This document shows positions 49,173 to 60,019 of a DNA stretch of 64,000 nucleotides, piece after piece. Positions within the stretch are counted from its first letter, which is position 1, and each line of letters starts with the position of its first letter. The notes under the pieces were generated by a model that worked only from the letters and a program-made list of their open reading frames with translations, ran no database searches and was not told the origin of the DNA. Source of the DNA: Diogma glabrata (lineage: Eukaryota > Arthropoda > Insecta > Diptera > Cylindrotomidae); the NCBI GenBank assembly GCA_963693315.1, contig OY856187.1:45284235-45348234 (forward strand), read 5' to 3'. The position numbers were made by a program, and so were the translations under genes.

Positions 49173-50132
49173 ATGCATTACTTTGAAACAGCTGAATCCA
49201 GTACAAATTATAACTCTATGGTACAATGCCCAACCTGTAATAAAACTGTCACAGAAAAGCAGTCAGTCTTTCAGTGTACAGGTTGCAAAAAAATGTTTCA
49301 TCTATCATGTAAAAAAATCGTTGGCAGTAACATTCAGAGATTAGCAGCTGAATCAACCTGGTATTGTTCTACTGAATGCAAAATTACCGAAATAACAAGT
49401 GTCTTAAACCAAAAAATTGATGGTTTGACCAAAAATTTTTGTGAATTCAAAACAATGATAAATGAAATAATATCTTCGCAACAATTTCTTGCGAACAAAC
49501 TTGATGAATTCTCTGGCAAACTTGATAATCTCCAAAAAGAGAATAACAAAACTCAACAAGACATTGAAACAACATTTAAAAATCAAAAATTTCTTGAAAC
49601 TACTATCAACCGTTTGGAGGCAGATGTTGATGAAGCAAAGCAACAAGATTTAGTGAATAATATTATAGTTGCAGGTATACCCGAAAATAAAACGCCTGAA
49701 ATAACTATTTTACAAAACATAATCAAAACACTCGAACTAGAAACAACTTTCATTGAAAATATTGCCACTAGTGTGTATTTAAGAAATAAAATTGAATCCA
49801 GTCATCGTGATCATCAAATTCTTATACGTTTTAAATCAATAGCAGCGAAGACAATTTTTATGAAAAAAAAACAAGAAAAACAAGTCATATATGCTAATCA
49901 AATAGGTTTCCACTTACAAAGAGATCAGCAAATATTTATCCGGGATCACTTGACTCCATATAAACGAACATTATACTTTAATATGAGGGAAGTTAAAACA
50001 AAATTAAATTTTCAATTTCTATGGATTAAAAACACAACAATACATTTTCGGAAAGAGCCAAATTCTAAAGTATATCTCATTAAATCTAGAAACGATATGG
50101 AAAAACTATTACAAATGTTTTCATCATCTTAA
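49173..50132 (+). CDS. LINE ORF1 protein (PHD finger, coiled coil, FP25-like domain)
   Basis: 319 residues from ATG. A PHD-type zinc finger uses C19, C22, C35, C38, H43, C46, C65 and C69. Residues ~75-155 are a heptad-rich, Gln/Lys/Glu-rich probable coiled coil. Residues ~160-310 (NNIIVAGIPENKTPE, then ILIRFKSIAAKTIFM) resemble the ORF1 RNA-binding region of insect LINEs related to baculovirus FP25K. ORF1 proteins of this kind bind and chaperone the element RNA, form the ribonucleoprotein and help return it to the nucleus. The finger may contact chromatin, which is inference. Length and order are normal and no frameshift is seen. ORF2 follows after a gap, so it needs reinitiation or a similar mechanism. 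Confidence 0.9.
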   Translation: MHYFETAESSTNYNSMVQCPTCNKTVTEKQSVFQCTGCKKMFHLSCKKIVGSNIQRLAAESTWYCSTECKITEITSVLNQKIDGLTKNFCEFKTMINEIISSQQFLANKLDEFSGKLDNLQKENNKTQQDIETTFKNQKFLETTINRLEADVDEAKQQDLVNNIIVAGIPENKTPEITILQNIIKTLELETTFIENIATSVYLRNKIESSHRDHQILIRFKSIAAKTIFMKKKQEKQVIYANQIGFHLQRDQQIFIRDHLTPYKRTLYFNMREVKTKLNFQFLWIKNTTIHFRKEPNSKVYLIKSRNDMEKLLQMFSSS

Positions 50133-50407
50133 ACTCTCGCAAGCTTTATTCTGCAATAGCACTTTAATAAGGAATAAAAGTAATAAAAATAAAGATAGTA
50201 ATAAGTTTTTTCAGTTATTTAATCTGCCTGTTAGTTTAGTTAATTATTTTATAGTTGTAAGTATGTTCACAAACATTTTCATATTCATTTCATTTTTTTT
50301 TACATTTTCATTTCATACAAAACATTTTATTTGTAACTTGAATTTTAATCTTGTGTCTAAAAGTAAAAAAACAATACATACAAAAAACTATTTCAATAAC
50401 ATTCACT
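50133..50407 (+). other. LINE inter-ORF spacer
   Basis: A T-rich 275-base spacer separates the ORF1 stop from the first ATG of ORF2. The ORF2 frame is open from about 50351 but without an ATG before 50408. The ORFs do not overlap, unlike many insect LINEs. Confidence 0.8.
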
Positions 50408-53287
50408 ATGCACAATGATAAAGATGATTTGTTGGATTTTGACAATATCAAACACAATTTATTTTTAAATGATAAACCATCGCTGGGAAACGGTGATTGC
50501 AATTTTCTCTATCTTAATTGCCAAAGTATAAAAAACAAACTTCATGACATTGAGTTTTTAGTATATAATTTACAATGTAATATTGATCTTTTAATTCTTA
50601 CAGAGGTTTGGTTAAAGGCAGAAGAAAATAAATTCTACAATTTAACTGGGTTCAAATCCTATATTTGCAATAGAAGTGATGGCTACGGTGGGGTTGCAAT
50701 TTTCGTAAAGTCCAATATTGCTTCCTGTGAAATTCTTAATATAAACAAAGATTACTGTCAGTGTATTGGTATAAAACTGATAGAAAAAAACATGAATATA
50801 ATATCTGTTTATAGGTCACAAAAAAATGAAACAAATATGTTTTTGAATCACTTAGAATCGATTTTGGATAGCAACAGTAAAAATATTATAGTTGGTGATA
50901 TAAATATAAACTTATTAGACTTGAATTCATCCCTAGTCTCAAAATACATAAATCTGATTAATTCTTCGGGATACCTTATTCTCAATAAAATTACATCAGA
51001 TTTTGCTACAAGGAAAAAAAATGCAATCGGAACCATAATAGATCATGTTATTTCAAATATTTTTAGCTTTAAATACGACCTGTCAATATCAGATACGCAT
51101 TTATCTGATCATAAAATTGTACTTTTACGTATTATTGATTTGGAAATACCAAAAATTAAACAAGAAGAAAGTTACTTAAAACTTAACTATAAACAGCTCT
51201 TATTGGATACTAATTGGCCTAAAATACTCAATGCGGTAACCTTTGATGATTTTGTTAAGGAATTCTCCAACGTAGTAGTCAAATCTATCAGGTCAGTGAC
51301 TCAAAATAAAAATTCCAAAAAACAATGGAATGAATGGATGACCGATGAGTTGGTGAATCAAATGAAAGAAAGAGACCGTTTTATGAAATTAAAAAATAAA
51401 TACCCCAACTTAGAATATTTCAAGCATCAGCATAAATTCTTAAGTTCCCTGGTAGCTTCTGGAGTAAAAACTGCTAAAAAATTGTATAATGCGGAATTAA
51501 TCCAAAAAAATATTAATAATTCAAAACTACTTTGGAAACACTTAAACAAAATTATCTTTAATAAATCAGTTAATACACCCATTCCCATCTACTTATCGGA
51601 CCCTTTGGACTCAACGTTTGTCAAAGATAGTGCAACAGTAGCTAACATTTTTAATAATTTTTTTGTAAATATCGCCAATGATATAACCATCCATTTACCT
51701 GCGCCTGACTTTGACCATTTTAATTATTTTCAATATCAAATTGTATCCCCACTAAATATTCAACACACTAACAAAAATGAGGTTTTTCAGATAATAAATG
51801 GTTTAAACACTTCAGCTGCAGCAGGAATTGATAAAATCTCTACGAAAGCTCTAAAACATTGTGCACATAGAGTAGCCTCGGTAATTGCCGCACATATAAA
51901 TAATAGCATAGATAACAGTACCTTTCCAAAATCTTTGAAAACTGCAAGGGTAAAACCTCTTTACAAAAACGGAATTGAAAGTGATGTCTCAAACTATCGG
52001 CCTATTTCAATCTTAACTAGTTGTTCTAAAGTTTTTGAAACCATATTATTGAACCGGCTGGAAAACTTCTTAGTTGAAAATAACATTATATACAATCTTC
52101 AATTTGGTTTTCGTAAAGGATCAAACACAACTGCTGCTTGTTTATCGCTTACCCACTATCTAAGCAAAAATCTAGATCAAAAAAAGACATGTGGATGTAT
52201 TTTTTTAGACTTTAGAAGAGCATTTGACACAGTAGATCACAAAATTGAGATGTACAAACTAAAAAAATTACAGTTTACAAATGAGCAACTAAAGTTATTC
52301 GAAAACTACTTATGTGACAGAAAACAAGTGGTGTGCTTAGATAATAAAACAAGCACAGAAAACATAATTAAAAGTGGTGTCCCTCAAGGATCAATTCTTG
52401 GTCCGTGTCTTTTTCTAATACAGATAAATGACTTACAATTTATGAATTTCGATGGAAAATTGCAGCTTTTTGCGGATGATGGTGTATTAATGTATGAAGC
52501 AGATTCAGTAGAAACTCTTCATTCCCAAATGAATAATGACATGGTGTTGCTTGAATCATGGTGCAGTATAAACCATATGGTCCTAAATAACGAGAAGACG
52601 AAGTATATGATTTTTGAGAGTAGATGCTTTGATCTAGTGAATCCTAACGCGCTTCAAGTTACATATGCCTCTTCTGCAATTGAAAGAGTACATAAATTTA
52701 AATATCTAGGCCTCACTATCGACAGCAGACTTAAATGGGTTGATCATATTGACTCGTTGAAAAAATCCATTATTCCATATATTTTTGCAATTGGCAGAAC
52801 AAAGCGGCTACTTCCAAAGACTTCACTTTTATTATTGTATAACGCATACATTCATTCTCGTTTAATGTATCTAAATCCGGTATGGAGTGGATGTGCTCAA
52901 TATATGCTTAACGAACTAAATATTCTCCATAAACGTACTTTAAAATATATTTTAAATGTACCCATTCGATTTCCAACAGAGGAACTATATTCAAATTTTA
53001 TTTCATTTAGCTCTTTGTGTGAAAGAGAGCTTTATGTGTTAGCATATAAAATATTAAATAATCTTATTTTACATAACTTTATTATTGAAAAACAGGGTCA
53101 GAAACATAATTATAATACAAGGAGAAAATCTCACTTTGCTACCGAATACTTTGCAACCACATTTAGTACAACAAATGTTATATACCGGGCAATTCCTAAG
53201 TTTAACAGTCTTCCTACAGAAATAAAATATTCGATAAATCTAGCAAAATTCAAACATAACATAACGGCACACATGAAAATAACTTAG
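50408..53287 (+). CDS. LINE ORF2 (APE endonuclease and reverse transcriptase)
   Basis: 959 residues from the first ATG (MHNDKDDLLDF); the frame is open 19 codons further upstream without an ATG. Endonuclease, residues ~25-245: LYLNCQSI (Asn), LTEVWL (Glu), VGDININ (Asp/Asn), IDHVISN and LSDHKIV (Asp-His) are all present. RT, ~500-790: RPISILTSCSKVFE, QFGFRKG, motif A FLDFRRAFDTVDH, motif B SGVPQGSILGP, motif C LFADDG, then HKFKYLGLTIDSRLKW. The catalytic Asp triad is complete. Unusual: Gly replaces the common Thr/Ala after FADD, and Gln the usual Tyr in FLIQINDL. No RNase H. The C-terminal ~170 residues are the usual helical tail with a basic YNTRRK. It nicks target DNA and copies the element RNA at the nick. 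Confidence 0.95.
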   Translation: MHNDKDDLLDFDNIKHNLFLNDKPSLGNGDCNFLYLNCQSIKNKLHDIEFLVYNLQCNIDLLILTEVWLKAEENKFYNLTGFKSYICNRSDGYGGVAIFVKSNIASCEILNINKDYCQCIGIKLIEKNMNIISVYRSQKNETNMFLNHLESILDSNSKNIIVGDININLLDLNSSLVSKYINLINSSGYLILNKITSDFATRKKNAIGTIIDHVISNIFSFKYDLSISDTHLSDHKIVLLRIIDLEIPKIKQEESYLKLNYKQLLLDTNWPKILNAVTFDDFVKEFSNVVVKSIRSVTQNKNSKKQWNEWMTDELVNQMKERDRFMKLKNKYPNLEYFKHQHKFLSSLVASGVKTAKKLYNAELIQKNINNSKLLWKHLNKIIFNKSVNTPIPIYLSDPLDSTFVKDSATVANIFNNFFVNIANDITIHLPAPDFDHFNYFQYQIVSPLNIQHTNKNEVFQIINGLNTSAAAGIDKISTKALKHCAHRVASVIAAHINNSIDNSTFPKSLKTARVKPLYKNGIESDVSNYRPISILTSCSKVFETILLNRLENFLVENNIIYNLQFGFRKGSNTTAACLSLTHYLSKNLDQKKTCGCIFLDFRRAFDTVDHKIEMYKLKKLQFTNEQLKLFENYLCDRKQVVCLDNKTSTENIIKSGVPQGSILGPCLFLIQINDLQFMNFDGKLQLFADDGVLMYEADSVETLHSQMNNDMVLLESWCSINHMVLNNEKTKYMIFESRCFDLVNPNALQVTYASSAIERVHKFKYLGLTIDSRLKWVDHIDSLKKSIIPYIFAIGRTKRLLPKTSLLLLYNAYIHSRLMYLNPVWSGCAQYMLNELNILHKRTLKYILNVPIRFPTEELYSNFISFSSLCERELYVLAYKILNNLILHNFIIEKQGQKHNYNTRRKSHFATEYFATTFSTTNVIYRAIPKFNSLPTEIKYSINLAKFKHNITAHMKIT

Positions 53288-53560
53288 CACACAATAGAAG
53301 TTGAATAATATTGTAAATGTTTGTTGAACAGTAATTTTAGTTTTTTTAATTATGTAGATATTTTCTATTTTTCTATTTTATTTTTAATTTATCAATTTTT
53401 AAGATTGAAAGTTAAAAATTGAAAACATTTTTAAGATTCAATCTTAAACCTGTACGTTGCGATATAACCTTTGGTTCGAGCAATGTAAAAAACCAAAATA
53501 ATTAAAATAATATAAATTATACTCTACAGTGTAATGTAACAAAATTTATTGATGTTGAAT
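53288..53560 (+). other. LINE 3' UTR
   Basis: Contains a hairpin (TAAGATTGAA / TTCAATCTTA, about 53400-53446) and ends GATGTTGAAT before poly(A). Such 3' sequences can be what the RT recognises; that role is inferred. Confidence 0.75.
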
Positions 53561-53582
53561 AAAAAAAAAAAAAAAAAAAAAA
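53561..53582 (+). other. LINE poly(A) tail
   Basis: Twenty-two A residues lie directly before the right target duplication, as expected of target-primed reverse transcription. Confidence 0.95.
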
Positions 53583-53585
53583 GAT

Positions 53586-53605
53586 TTTTGTAAGCGTTTA
53601 AATAA
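53586..53605 (+). repeat. LINE target-site duplication, right copy
   Basis: TTTTGTAAGCGTTTAAATAA differs from the left copy at one base (A for G). Confidence 0.9.
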
Positions 53606-53639
53606 TTAATCATTTGAACAATTCGAAAGTAGGTTTTGG

Positions 53640-53762
53640 ATTTTTCTCAGAGAAAACTTCTATTTCTCCTAAACGTGTTTTGGATTGGATCCGAACCTTC
53701 CTCACTAGTAGGCCATGACTTTAATCCATGCCCGATATTCACTACGCCACCGAAGCGATTGT
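53640..53762 (-). mobile_element. tRNA-derived SINE fragment
   Basis: On the minus strand TGGCGTAGTGA (53739-53749) matches an A-box and GGTTCGGATCC (53687-53697) a B-box, about 42 bases apart, as in tRNA genes. The sequence between them (ATATCGGGCATGG...GGCCTACTAG) is SINE-like. It does not fold as a complete tRNA (no acceptor pairing or CCA context). The 3' body toward 53640 is short and no poly(A) or duplication was found. It starts 35 bases from the LINE duplication. Confidence 0.6.
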
Positions 53763-53775
53763 ATTTCAAAACTGA

Positions 53776-55564
53776 AAATATCAAGACTTCGGTTTTGGTT
53801 AAGGATTTTGATATATTATTTTTATTTTTATTTGGCTTAAATGATTTTACACATTTAAAACTATTTGGTATTAGCCAACACACAACTTTATTTAAAACTC
53901 AACTTTTCGAATACAATTCGTATTCATCATCAGGAGGATAAAAATTAAATGGCTTTAAAATGACACACATAAATACTGTGATGTGTCATTTTAAAGCCAT
54001 TTAACTTATGTCCTCCTGCTGGGTGGTTATTTTGTAGCGTTATCTCACTAGGTGAGATAAATAGTGAGATAAAAAAATTATGTTTAAATGATTTCTTTTA
54101 TCTAATATAATCGATCAAAGACAAATATTTTATCTCACTTTTTATCTCACCTAGTGAGATAACACTACAAAATAACCACCCTGATGACGAATACGAATTG
54201 TATTCGAAACGTTGAGTCTTAAATAAAGTTGTGTGTTGGCTAATACCAAATAATTTTAAATGTGTAAGATTTTGATATAGTTTTCGGCATAAAACTTTTA
54301 TGAGGACATTATTTTTAGTTTTAGGCAGCGATGCATATCCAACCTAAAACTCTTTGTTAAAGTACATGTATTTTTTTATTTATGTTTAGAAATTTATTAA
54401 AAAACTAACACATCAATACGTTGCCACAAAATTATAACAGATCATAAATTAACATAATTTAGTGAAAAGATGACACAATCAGACTCAAAAACCTCTCCAT
54501 TTAGCGTTTCGAGAAAATATTACAAAATCAAAATTTCATATTTCTTTCAAAATTCCAAAAATGTTGTAAAAATTAAATAAAATCAAAAATTCAAACTTTT
54601 TCCAAAATTCCAAAAATATTGCAAAAATTATAACAATATCAAAAATTGAAACTTTTTACAAAATTCCAAAGATAATAATAAAATCAAAAATTTAAAATTT
54701 TTCAAAATTCTAAAAATATTCTAAAAACTATAAGAAATTCAAAAATTTCCATGTCCAATTTCATTTCATGCTCATTACATTTCATGTCATACAAATTATT
54801 AATTTTTTTTTCCAAAAAATTGGCTTAAAAAATAAATGAAAATCATTTTTTGACACATTTGACAGTAGTTTTTTGACAAACTTATAATGCAATAAAATTT
54901 TCAATAATAATAATTACATTTAACATTTCATACAAATAATTAATTTTATTACTTTCCAAAAAAATGAAAATCATTCTTTTGACACACTTGACAATCTAAT
55001 TTTCACAAACTTTTAATGCCATAATTCTAAATAATAAAATTTCATGTCATACAAATAATTAATTGCATTTTTTCCCAAAAAATTGTGTAAAAACAAATGA
55101 AAATCATTCTTTTGACACACTTAAACAACATTTTTTTGACAAACTATAATGCAATAATCTAGATTTTGGTCTCACATACCCATCCCGACCATCAAAATTC
55201 CTCCAATGTTCCTACTCGTAATGACTTAAAATGAACGTTTTGAAGCAAAAAATATGCAAATTTCCTTGTTTTAACACATTTCCGGAACAGCTATCGAACA
55301 CATCGTCCTTTCGACTCTTACCATTGAGTATACCTATTTTGAGAAACAAAAATTTTTGAAATCTCGCCAGCTGTTTTCTAGATTTCGTCGGTTGGGATGG
55401 CCGGACGGCCGACAGACATACATTTGTTTTGCTTTTTTAGAATCAGTAAGTCCTAAAACGTCGAGAAATGCCAAAAAAGTGGGGGTAAGAATTTCACTTT
55501 TGGCTCATGAATGCAATACTTAGGTTTTTTTAAAACCGAAGTAATTTTTTCAAAACCGAAGTAA
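53776..55564 (+). mobile_element. Family A repeat, copy 6 (interrupted by a hairpin cluster)
   Basis: Starts at ATATCAAGACTTCGG and is cut at 53816 by a 453-bp insertion. It resumes at 54280 with AGTTTTCGGCA, then degenerate units, three to four ~130-bp units and the GC-rich block (GGCCGGACGGCCGACAGACA). The terminus is duplicated, ending AAAACCGAAGTAA at about 55544 and 55564. Confidence 0.82.
53816..54268. mobile_element. Triple nested hairpin element (453 bp)
   Basis: Flanked by perfect 11-bp repeats ATTTTGATATA (53805-53815, 54269-54279). The outer hairpin pairs TTTGGTATTAGCCAACACAC (left) and CGTATTCATCATCAG with their inverses at the right (54182-54265). Its loop contains two further hairpins in series. 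At 53927-54018 AAATGGCTTTAAAATGACAC pairs with its inverse. At 54019-54181 GGGTGGTTATTTTGTAG plus TTATCTCACTAGGTGAGATA pairs with its inverse. No protein. The arrangement suggests successive insertion of two foldback elements into a third. Confidence 0.88.
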
Positions 55565-58411
55565 TTTCATCGTTATTTATTTACTTAAGTTGGGTTCTTT
55601 CAACCATCGTTAAATATTTCTGTTTTTTTCTAATTTTTAATTCTGGTGTATTTCTTAGTCTGATTTTAGCTCTACTAACATTTTTTTTACTATTTTTCAT
55701 ACTATGTTACCATTATAGGAATAACTGTATGATCTACAAGTTTGGAAGGCAAATTTATTAAAAAAATTTCAAATATTGAACGTCGTTTTACCTGACACAT
55801 TTTACCTGATTAACGAATTTCTGAAACAGGCTTTTCGTACAATCGATTGTCTCGTAAATTATAAATTCATTGACCTGAAATCCGTGAAAAGCATATTACT
55901 AAATTGCTACCAAGACCTAACACGATATGGCAGGGCTTAAATTTTAAAAACATATTTTTGTTAGCGTGTTATGAGAATTTAAAAAAAATATTTTTCTTGA
56001 GTCAATGGTTTAACAATGAGTTTAACACAAATGAGTATAGTGTGATTTGAAAAAAAAAACACTAAATCTAAATAGCGCCGATTTTTATTTACTTATGCAC
56101 TACTAGAAAAATAAGATAATATTTCAGGACAGGAAGCCACATTGAAATCGCTAGATGCAGATGCAACAAAGTCAAAATTGTCACTAAGCGACCACTCATT
56201 ATGTACGCAATGACAAAGCAATTGTATGTATATCCAAATTATATTGGTGCTCAGTCACAATAATATTAGTGAAAATTATCTAGATAAGGAACTGAACTGG
56301 ATTTTTGAAAGAGGTGATGGACTGGTTTCTTGTTTTTGTTTTGCAACTTGTATATGAAAGTGATAACCAAAAACTTATTTTCAAAAACAATACAACAAGG
56401 CAAATAAGACTCAGGCCAGATTCGCAAAGCTCAAGAGACTAGAATCCTGGCGAATCATTTTTGAAGAAACTGTTAAAACGAGGAGAAAAAAGATTCCCGT
56501 TTACTCTGATCAGACCAAAAACTTATCCATTGTCCTAACCATCCTGAGCAGCACCGAAATCTGGGAGCTACATAGCTTCAATAGACGCTCCAAATGTTTT
56601 AAGTAGTGAAAAGGGGGTTTGTAGAATTACAACGGATCTAAGAGTCTATGTTTGTCATTTTGATGTTGCGTTTTATTCCCAGCCATTGCAACTTAACCTA
56701 ATTTATTTCTTTATTATGTTGTCGTTGGTGAAGAAGCTGATCATAAAAAGATTTTAACCAAACTTTAAAAACAGTTTTAAGACCGACCAGAAATTGATTA
56801 GTGGTATTAAGGCATAAGGAGGCATTCTGGTCTAGAGGCCTACATTTTAGGCATTTTTAGTGTAACATAAAAAAATAGAATAACACTTTTGATATCCATT
56901 TTTCTACAGAATGGTTTTTGACATTTTAAGAACACACAAAAAATTCACGACATAAAATAAAAATTTCTAAAACAAAAATTTTTAAAAAAAATTCGTCATT
57001 AGAACATTTCACAAAATGGCGACGGTTTGAAAAAAAATTGTTCACCTCTGTTTTTTTACCTTTCCGAATTTTTTAAAAATAGTAAAAAAGCCATAACTAT
57101 ACAAACCAAGACCTGTTTTATTTTTGTTTTGTAGCTTTCCTGATAGTGAACATATCTTAACTGAAATCTAATTAAAATTTGCCATCTCATTCAGACTATC
57201 TTCTTCTATCAATACACCAAAAATTACAATCAAATCATCAACCATCAACTACCAAATTTCAATAAAACAAATCTTTCGATGCATAACGCAAAAAAATCAA
57301 AAATCAATCCTCTTTCTTGTAAACATCAAATTGTTGTTGTTACTCATGTTCTCATGTTAAAGAAAGTCTTTAAATTTTTTGTTTATTTTCTTTTATGGCG
57401 AATACAAATTAAAATAACATAAAAAGAAATTGACATTGTTGAAGGTAGGAAGGAGTCTAAAGTAAAGAATGTTCTTACATAACCAACAAAATTAAGAAAA
57501 TTATTGCAAAATCGTTTAATAATTTTTGCTAAATTTTATTGCAATATATCGGAAGAAGAATTTCTTTTTTATAATATATTTTAATTACGAATTTAATATA
57601 TTTTATTAAAATTTCACATCGTTATTTTTATTGTTAAAAGATGCAAAAAAGATATATTTATTACGAACGAATATCTTGAAGGTTTTTTTTACTTACGTTA
57701 AAGGTTTACGATTTTCGATTTTCGTTTAATGTTAGAGGTTGTAGTTGTTAATAGTTTTTTTGTATGATTATTTAACTCTTGTATTATTCTGCAGTGATGA
57801 ATTGTTGTGGCTCGATGTGAAATATTGTGAACCATTGTCTTAGAATCGTTGAATTGATTTAGAAATCGAAAAAAAATTTTATAATACTTAAAACATTTTA
57901 TGGTTGGATTAAATGTTAAATGTGAAATATTAGATAAAAAAATATGTGTTGATTTATGTTATGAGTTAAGGGAAAACTAATAGACATATTTTTTCTATTA
58001 TTTAACGCTTAATTAAGCCGTAACTTAATGAGAAAAACATGCGGATGATCTTGTGCAACAAGAATTAATCATTTAGTATCATAGTAAAGTTGGTTTACGT
58101 AAATTTCCGTTTACTTACAAAAATCATACATTTGTGGTTCGATTATTTTTGTATGATTATGTTTCATTAATATCAATAGCCAAGTTTTTATGGCATTATT
58201 AACGAGAAACTTTTTAGTTCAAGATAAACAAACTTTCGTGCTCCACCTACCACTTAAGGGATGTCGAATCTTCGTTCATTTATAGCTGTAATATGTTGCA
58301 TATTTATATAAGAACATTAACTCAGATTAACTCAGTAGTTAAAAAATATGATTATTTTCAATTTAATCCTATGGTAGAATTTTTTTGCCAGCGAACACGA
58401 AATTAGTTTTT
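55565..58411. other. Unassigned AT-rich DNA
   Basis: Around 56390-56600 a less AT-rich stretch reads protein-like on the plus strand in more than one frame with stops; no family recognised. The rest shows nothing identifiable. Confidence 0.5.
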
Positions 58412-58470
58412 TATGCGCATATTGTTTGCACATGCGCATTGCGCATGCTCATGCGCATATAGTTTGCACA
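58412..58470. promoter_or_regulatory. Cluster of ATGCGCAT octamers
   Basis: The palindromic octamer ATGCGCAT occurs at 58413, 58432 and 58451, with GCGCATGC at 58441, and GTTTGCACA occurs twice. The words resemble half-sites of NRF-1/Erect wing (consensus near TGCGCATGCGCA), with TGCACATGCGCA at 58428 one base off. No gene start is visible nearby, so a regulatory role is speculative. Confidence 0.3.
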
Positions 58471-58555
58471 TTCAGTGTCTCGATTAAAATATTAAAAAAA
58501 CTATTGGCGTCCCATTGAAATGTAATAAATTACTACTGAAATTCAACCAATTATA

Positions 58556-59374
58556 ATACGAAACATCAATGCCGGAAACGTTGCCGGAAAATTATAACAA
58601 ATCATAAATTAAAATACTTTAGTGAAAAGATGAAACACTCAGCAAATTACTCAAAAACCTCTCCATATAGCGTTACGAGAAAATATTACAAAAACAAAAA
58701 TTCATTCATTTATTTCAAAATATTCTAAAAATTATAATAAAATCAAAAATTTAAACTTTTTTCAAAAATTCTAAAAATATTTCCAAAATTCGATATTCAA
58801 AAAACTTTTAAAAAAATTCTAAAAATATCTCAAAAAATATAACAAAATCAAAAATACAAATTTTTTCCAAAATTCCAAAAATTATAATAAAATCAAATAT
58901 TGAAACTTTTTCAAATTCTAAAAATATTGCAAAAATTCTTAATCCATTAATCCACCTTTTTCCAAAATTCTAAAAATATTGCAAAAATTATAACAAAAAC
59001 ACAAACTTTTTTCATAATGCCAAAAATGTTCCAAAAATTATGATAAAATCAAAAATTTAAACTTTTTTCAAAATTCTAAAAAAAATTCCGAAAATTCTTA
59101 CAAAATCAAAAATTGAAATGTTTTTCAAGATTCTTGAAATATTGCATAAATTATTAACAAAATCAAAAATTTCCATGTCCAATTTCAAGTTCAAGTTTCA
59201 TGTCATACAAATAATTAATCGGCAGACAGACACATATTTTTTTGCTTGTTTAGAATCGTTATGACCTAAAACGTCGAGAAATGCCAAAAAAAGTGGGGTA
59301 AGAATTTCACTTTTTTCTCGAGAATGCAATACTTAGGTCTTCCAGACCGAATACTGAGGTCTTTCAGACCGAAG
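58556..59374 (+). mobile_element. Family A repeat, copy 7 (5' truncated)
   Basis: Begins in the conserved left block (AAACGTTGCCGGAAAATTAT) and continues through a long run of degenerate 55-60-bp units (58690-59160). It lacks the ~130-bp units and part of the end block, and closes with AGACCGAATACTGAGGTCTTTC and AGACCGAAG at 59374. Confidence 0.78.
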
Positions 59375-59385
59375 AAAATACAAAA

Positions 59386-59758
59386 AAATAAAACTACAAA
59401 ATACAAAATAAACCATACAAAATACAAAATACAAAATACAAAATACAAAATACAAAATACAAAATACAAAATACAAAATACAAAATACAAAATACAAGAT
59501 ACAAAATACAAAATACAAAATACAAAATACAAAATACAAAATACAAAATACAAAATACAAAATACAAACTACAAAATACAAAATACAAAATACAAAATAC
59601 AAAATACAAAATACAAAATACAAAATACAAAATACAAAATACAAAATACAAAATACAAAATACAAAATACAAAATACAAAATACAAAATACAAAATACAA
59701 AATACAAAATACAAAATACAAAATACAAAATACAAAATACAAAATACAAAATACAAAT
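59386..59758. repeat. 7-bp satellite (ACAAAAT)n, about 50 units
   Basis: From about 59413 the run is almost pure; it is preceded by imperfect units and contains rare variants (ACAAGAT, ACAAACT). It starts directly after the family A copy 7 terminus. All frames through it give repeat peptides (KYKIQNT, CILYFVF) that are not real genes. Confidence 0.97.
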
Positions 59759-59909
59759 TAAAACAAGAAATCCTTGCTGAAATGTCATATTACTATTTTA
59801 ACAATAAATTTATTGGTTGACAGTAGAGTGCGTATAATATTGTGGCATAAAAAATATTAAATTAATTTTTATTTTTGTTTTTAAGAATCGACCTTTGTTT
59901 TAAATATTA

Positions 59910-60019
59910 TAATTTATTGTTTTTGTCTTAAACTTGGAAATCAGATTTTTGGTCCAACTCGCAAAAAGAAAATTGACCAAAAATCTGATGCCCAATTTTG
60001 GGACAAAAACAATAAATTA
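59910..60019. repeat. ~110-bp hairpin
   Basis: TAATTTATTGTTTTTGTC and ATCAGATTTTTGGTC are inverted at the right as GACCAAAAATCTGAT and GACAAAAACAATAAATTA, with asymmetric bulges and a small central loop. Confidence 0.88.

Larger units (their letters stand above)
48785..53582 (+). mobile_element. Full-length, apparently intact non-LTR retrotransposon (LINE)
   Basis: The element has a ~388-bp 5' UTR, ORF1 (49173-50132), a 275-bp spacer, ORF2 (50408-53287), a ~270-bp 3' UTR and a 22-nt poly(A). A 20-bp near-identical target duplication flanks it. Both frames are open with all key motifs present. A PHD-type finger in ORF1 with an APE endonuclease and no RNase H is typical of the CR1/L2/Daphne side of the Jockey group, but the poly(A) tail differs from the short 3' repeats of many CR1 elements, so the clade is left open. 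Intact frames, intact tail and near-identical duplication imply recent insertion. Confidence 0.93.

Noticed and set aside
50351..50407. Longer ORF2 start upstream of the first ATG
   Set aside because: The upstream 19 codons begin with TTG and resemble the T- and A-rich spacer; ATG at 50408 is the first plausible start.
53687..53755. Functional tRNA gene on the minus strand
   Set aside because: A- and B-box words are present but arms do not pair into a tRNA; a SINE relic fits better.
59266..59788. Open frames of 95-151 codons across the ACAAAAT satellite
   Set aside because: The 7-bp unit gives periodic peptides (KYKIQNT, CILYFVF) on both strands; no gene signal.
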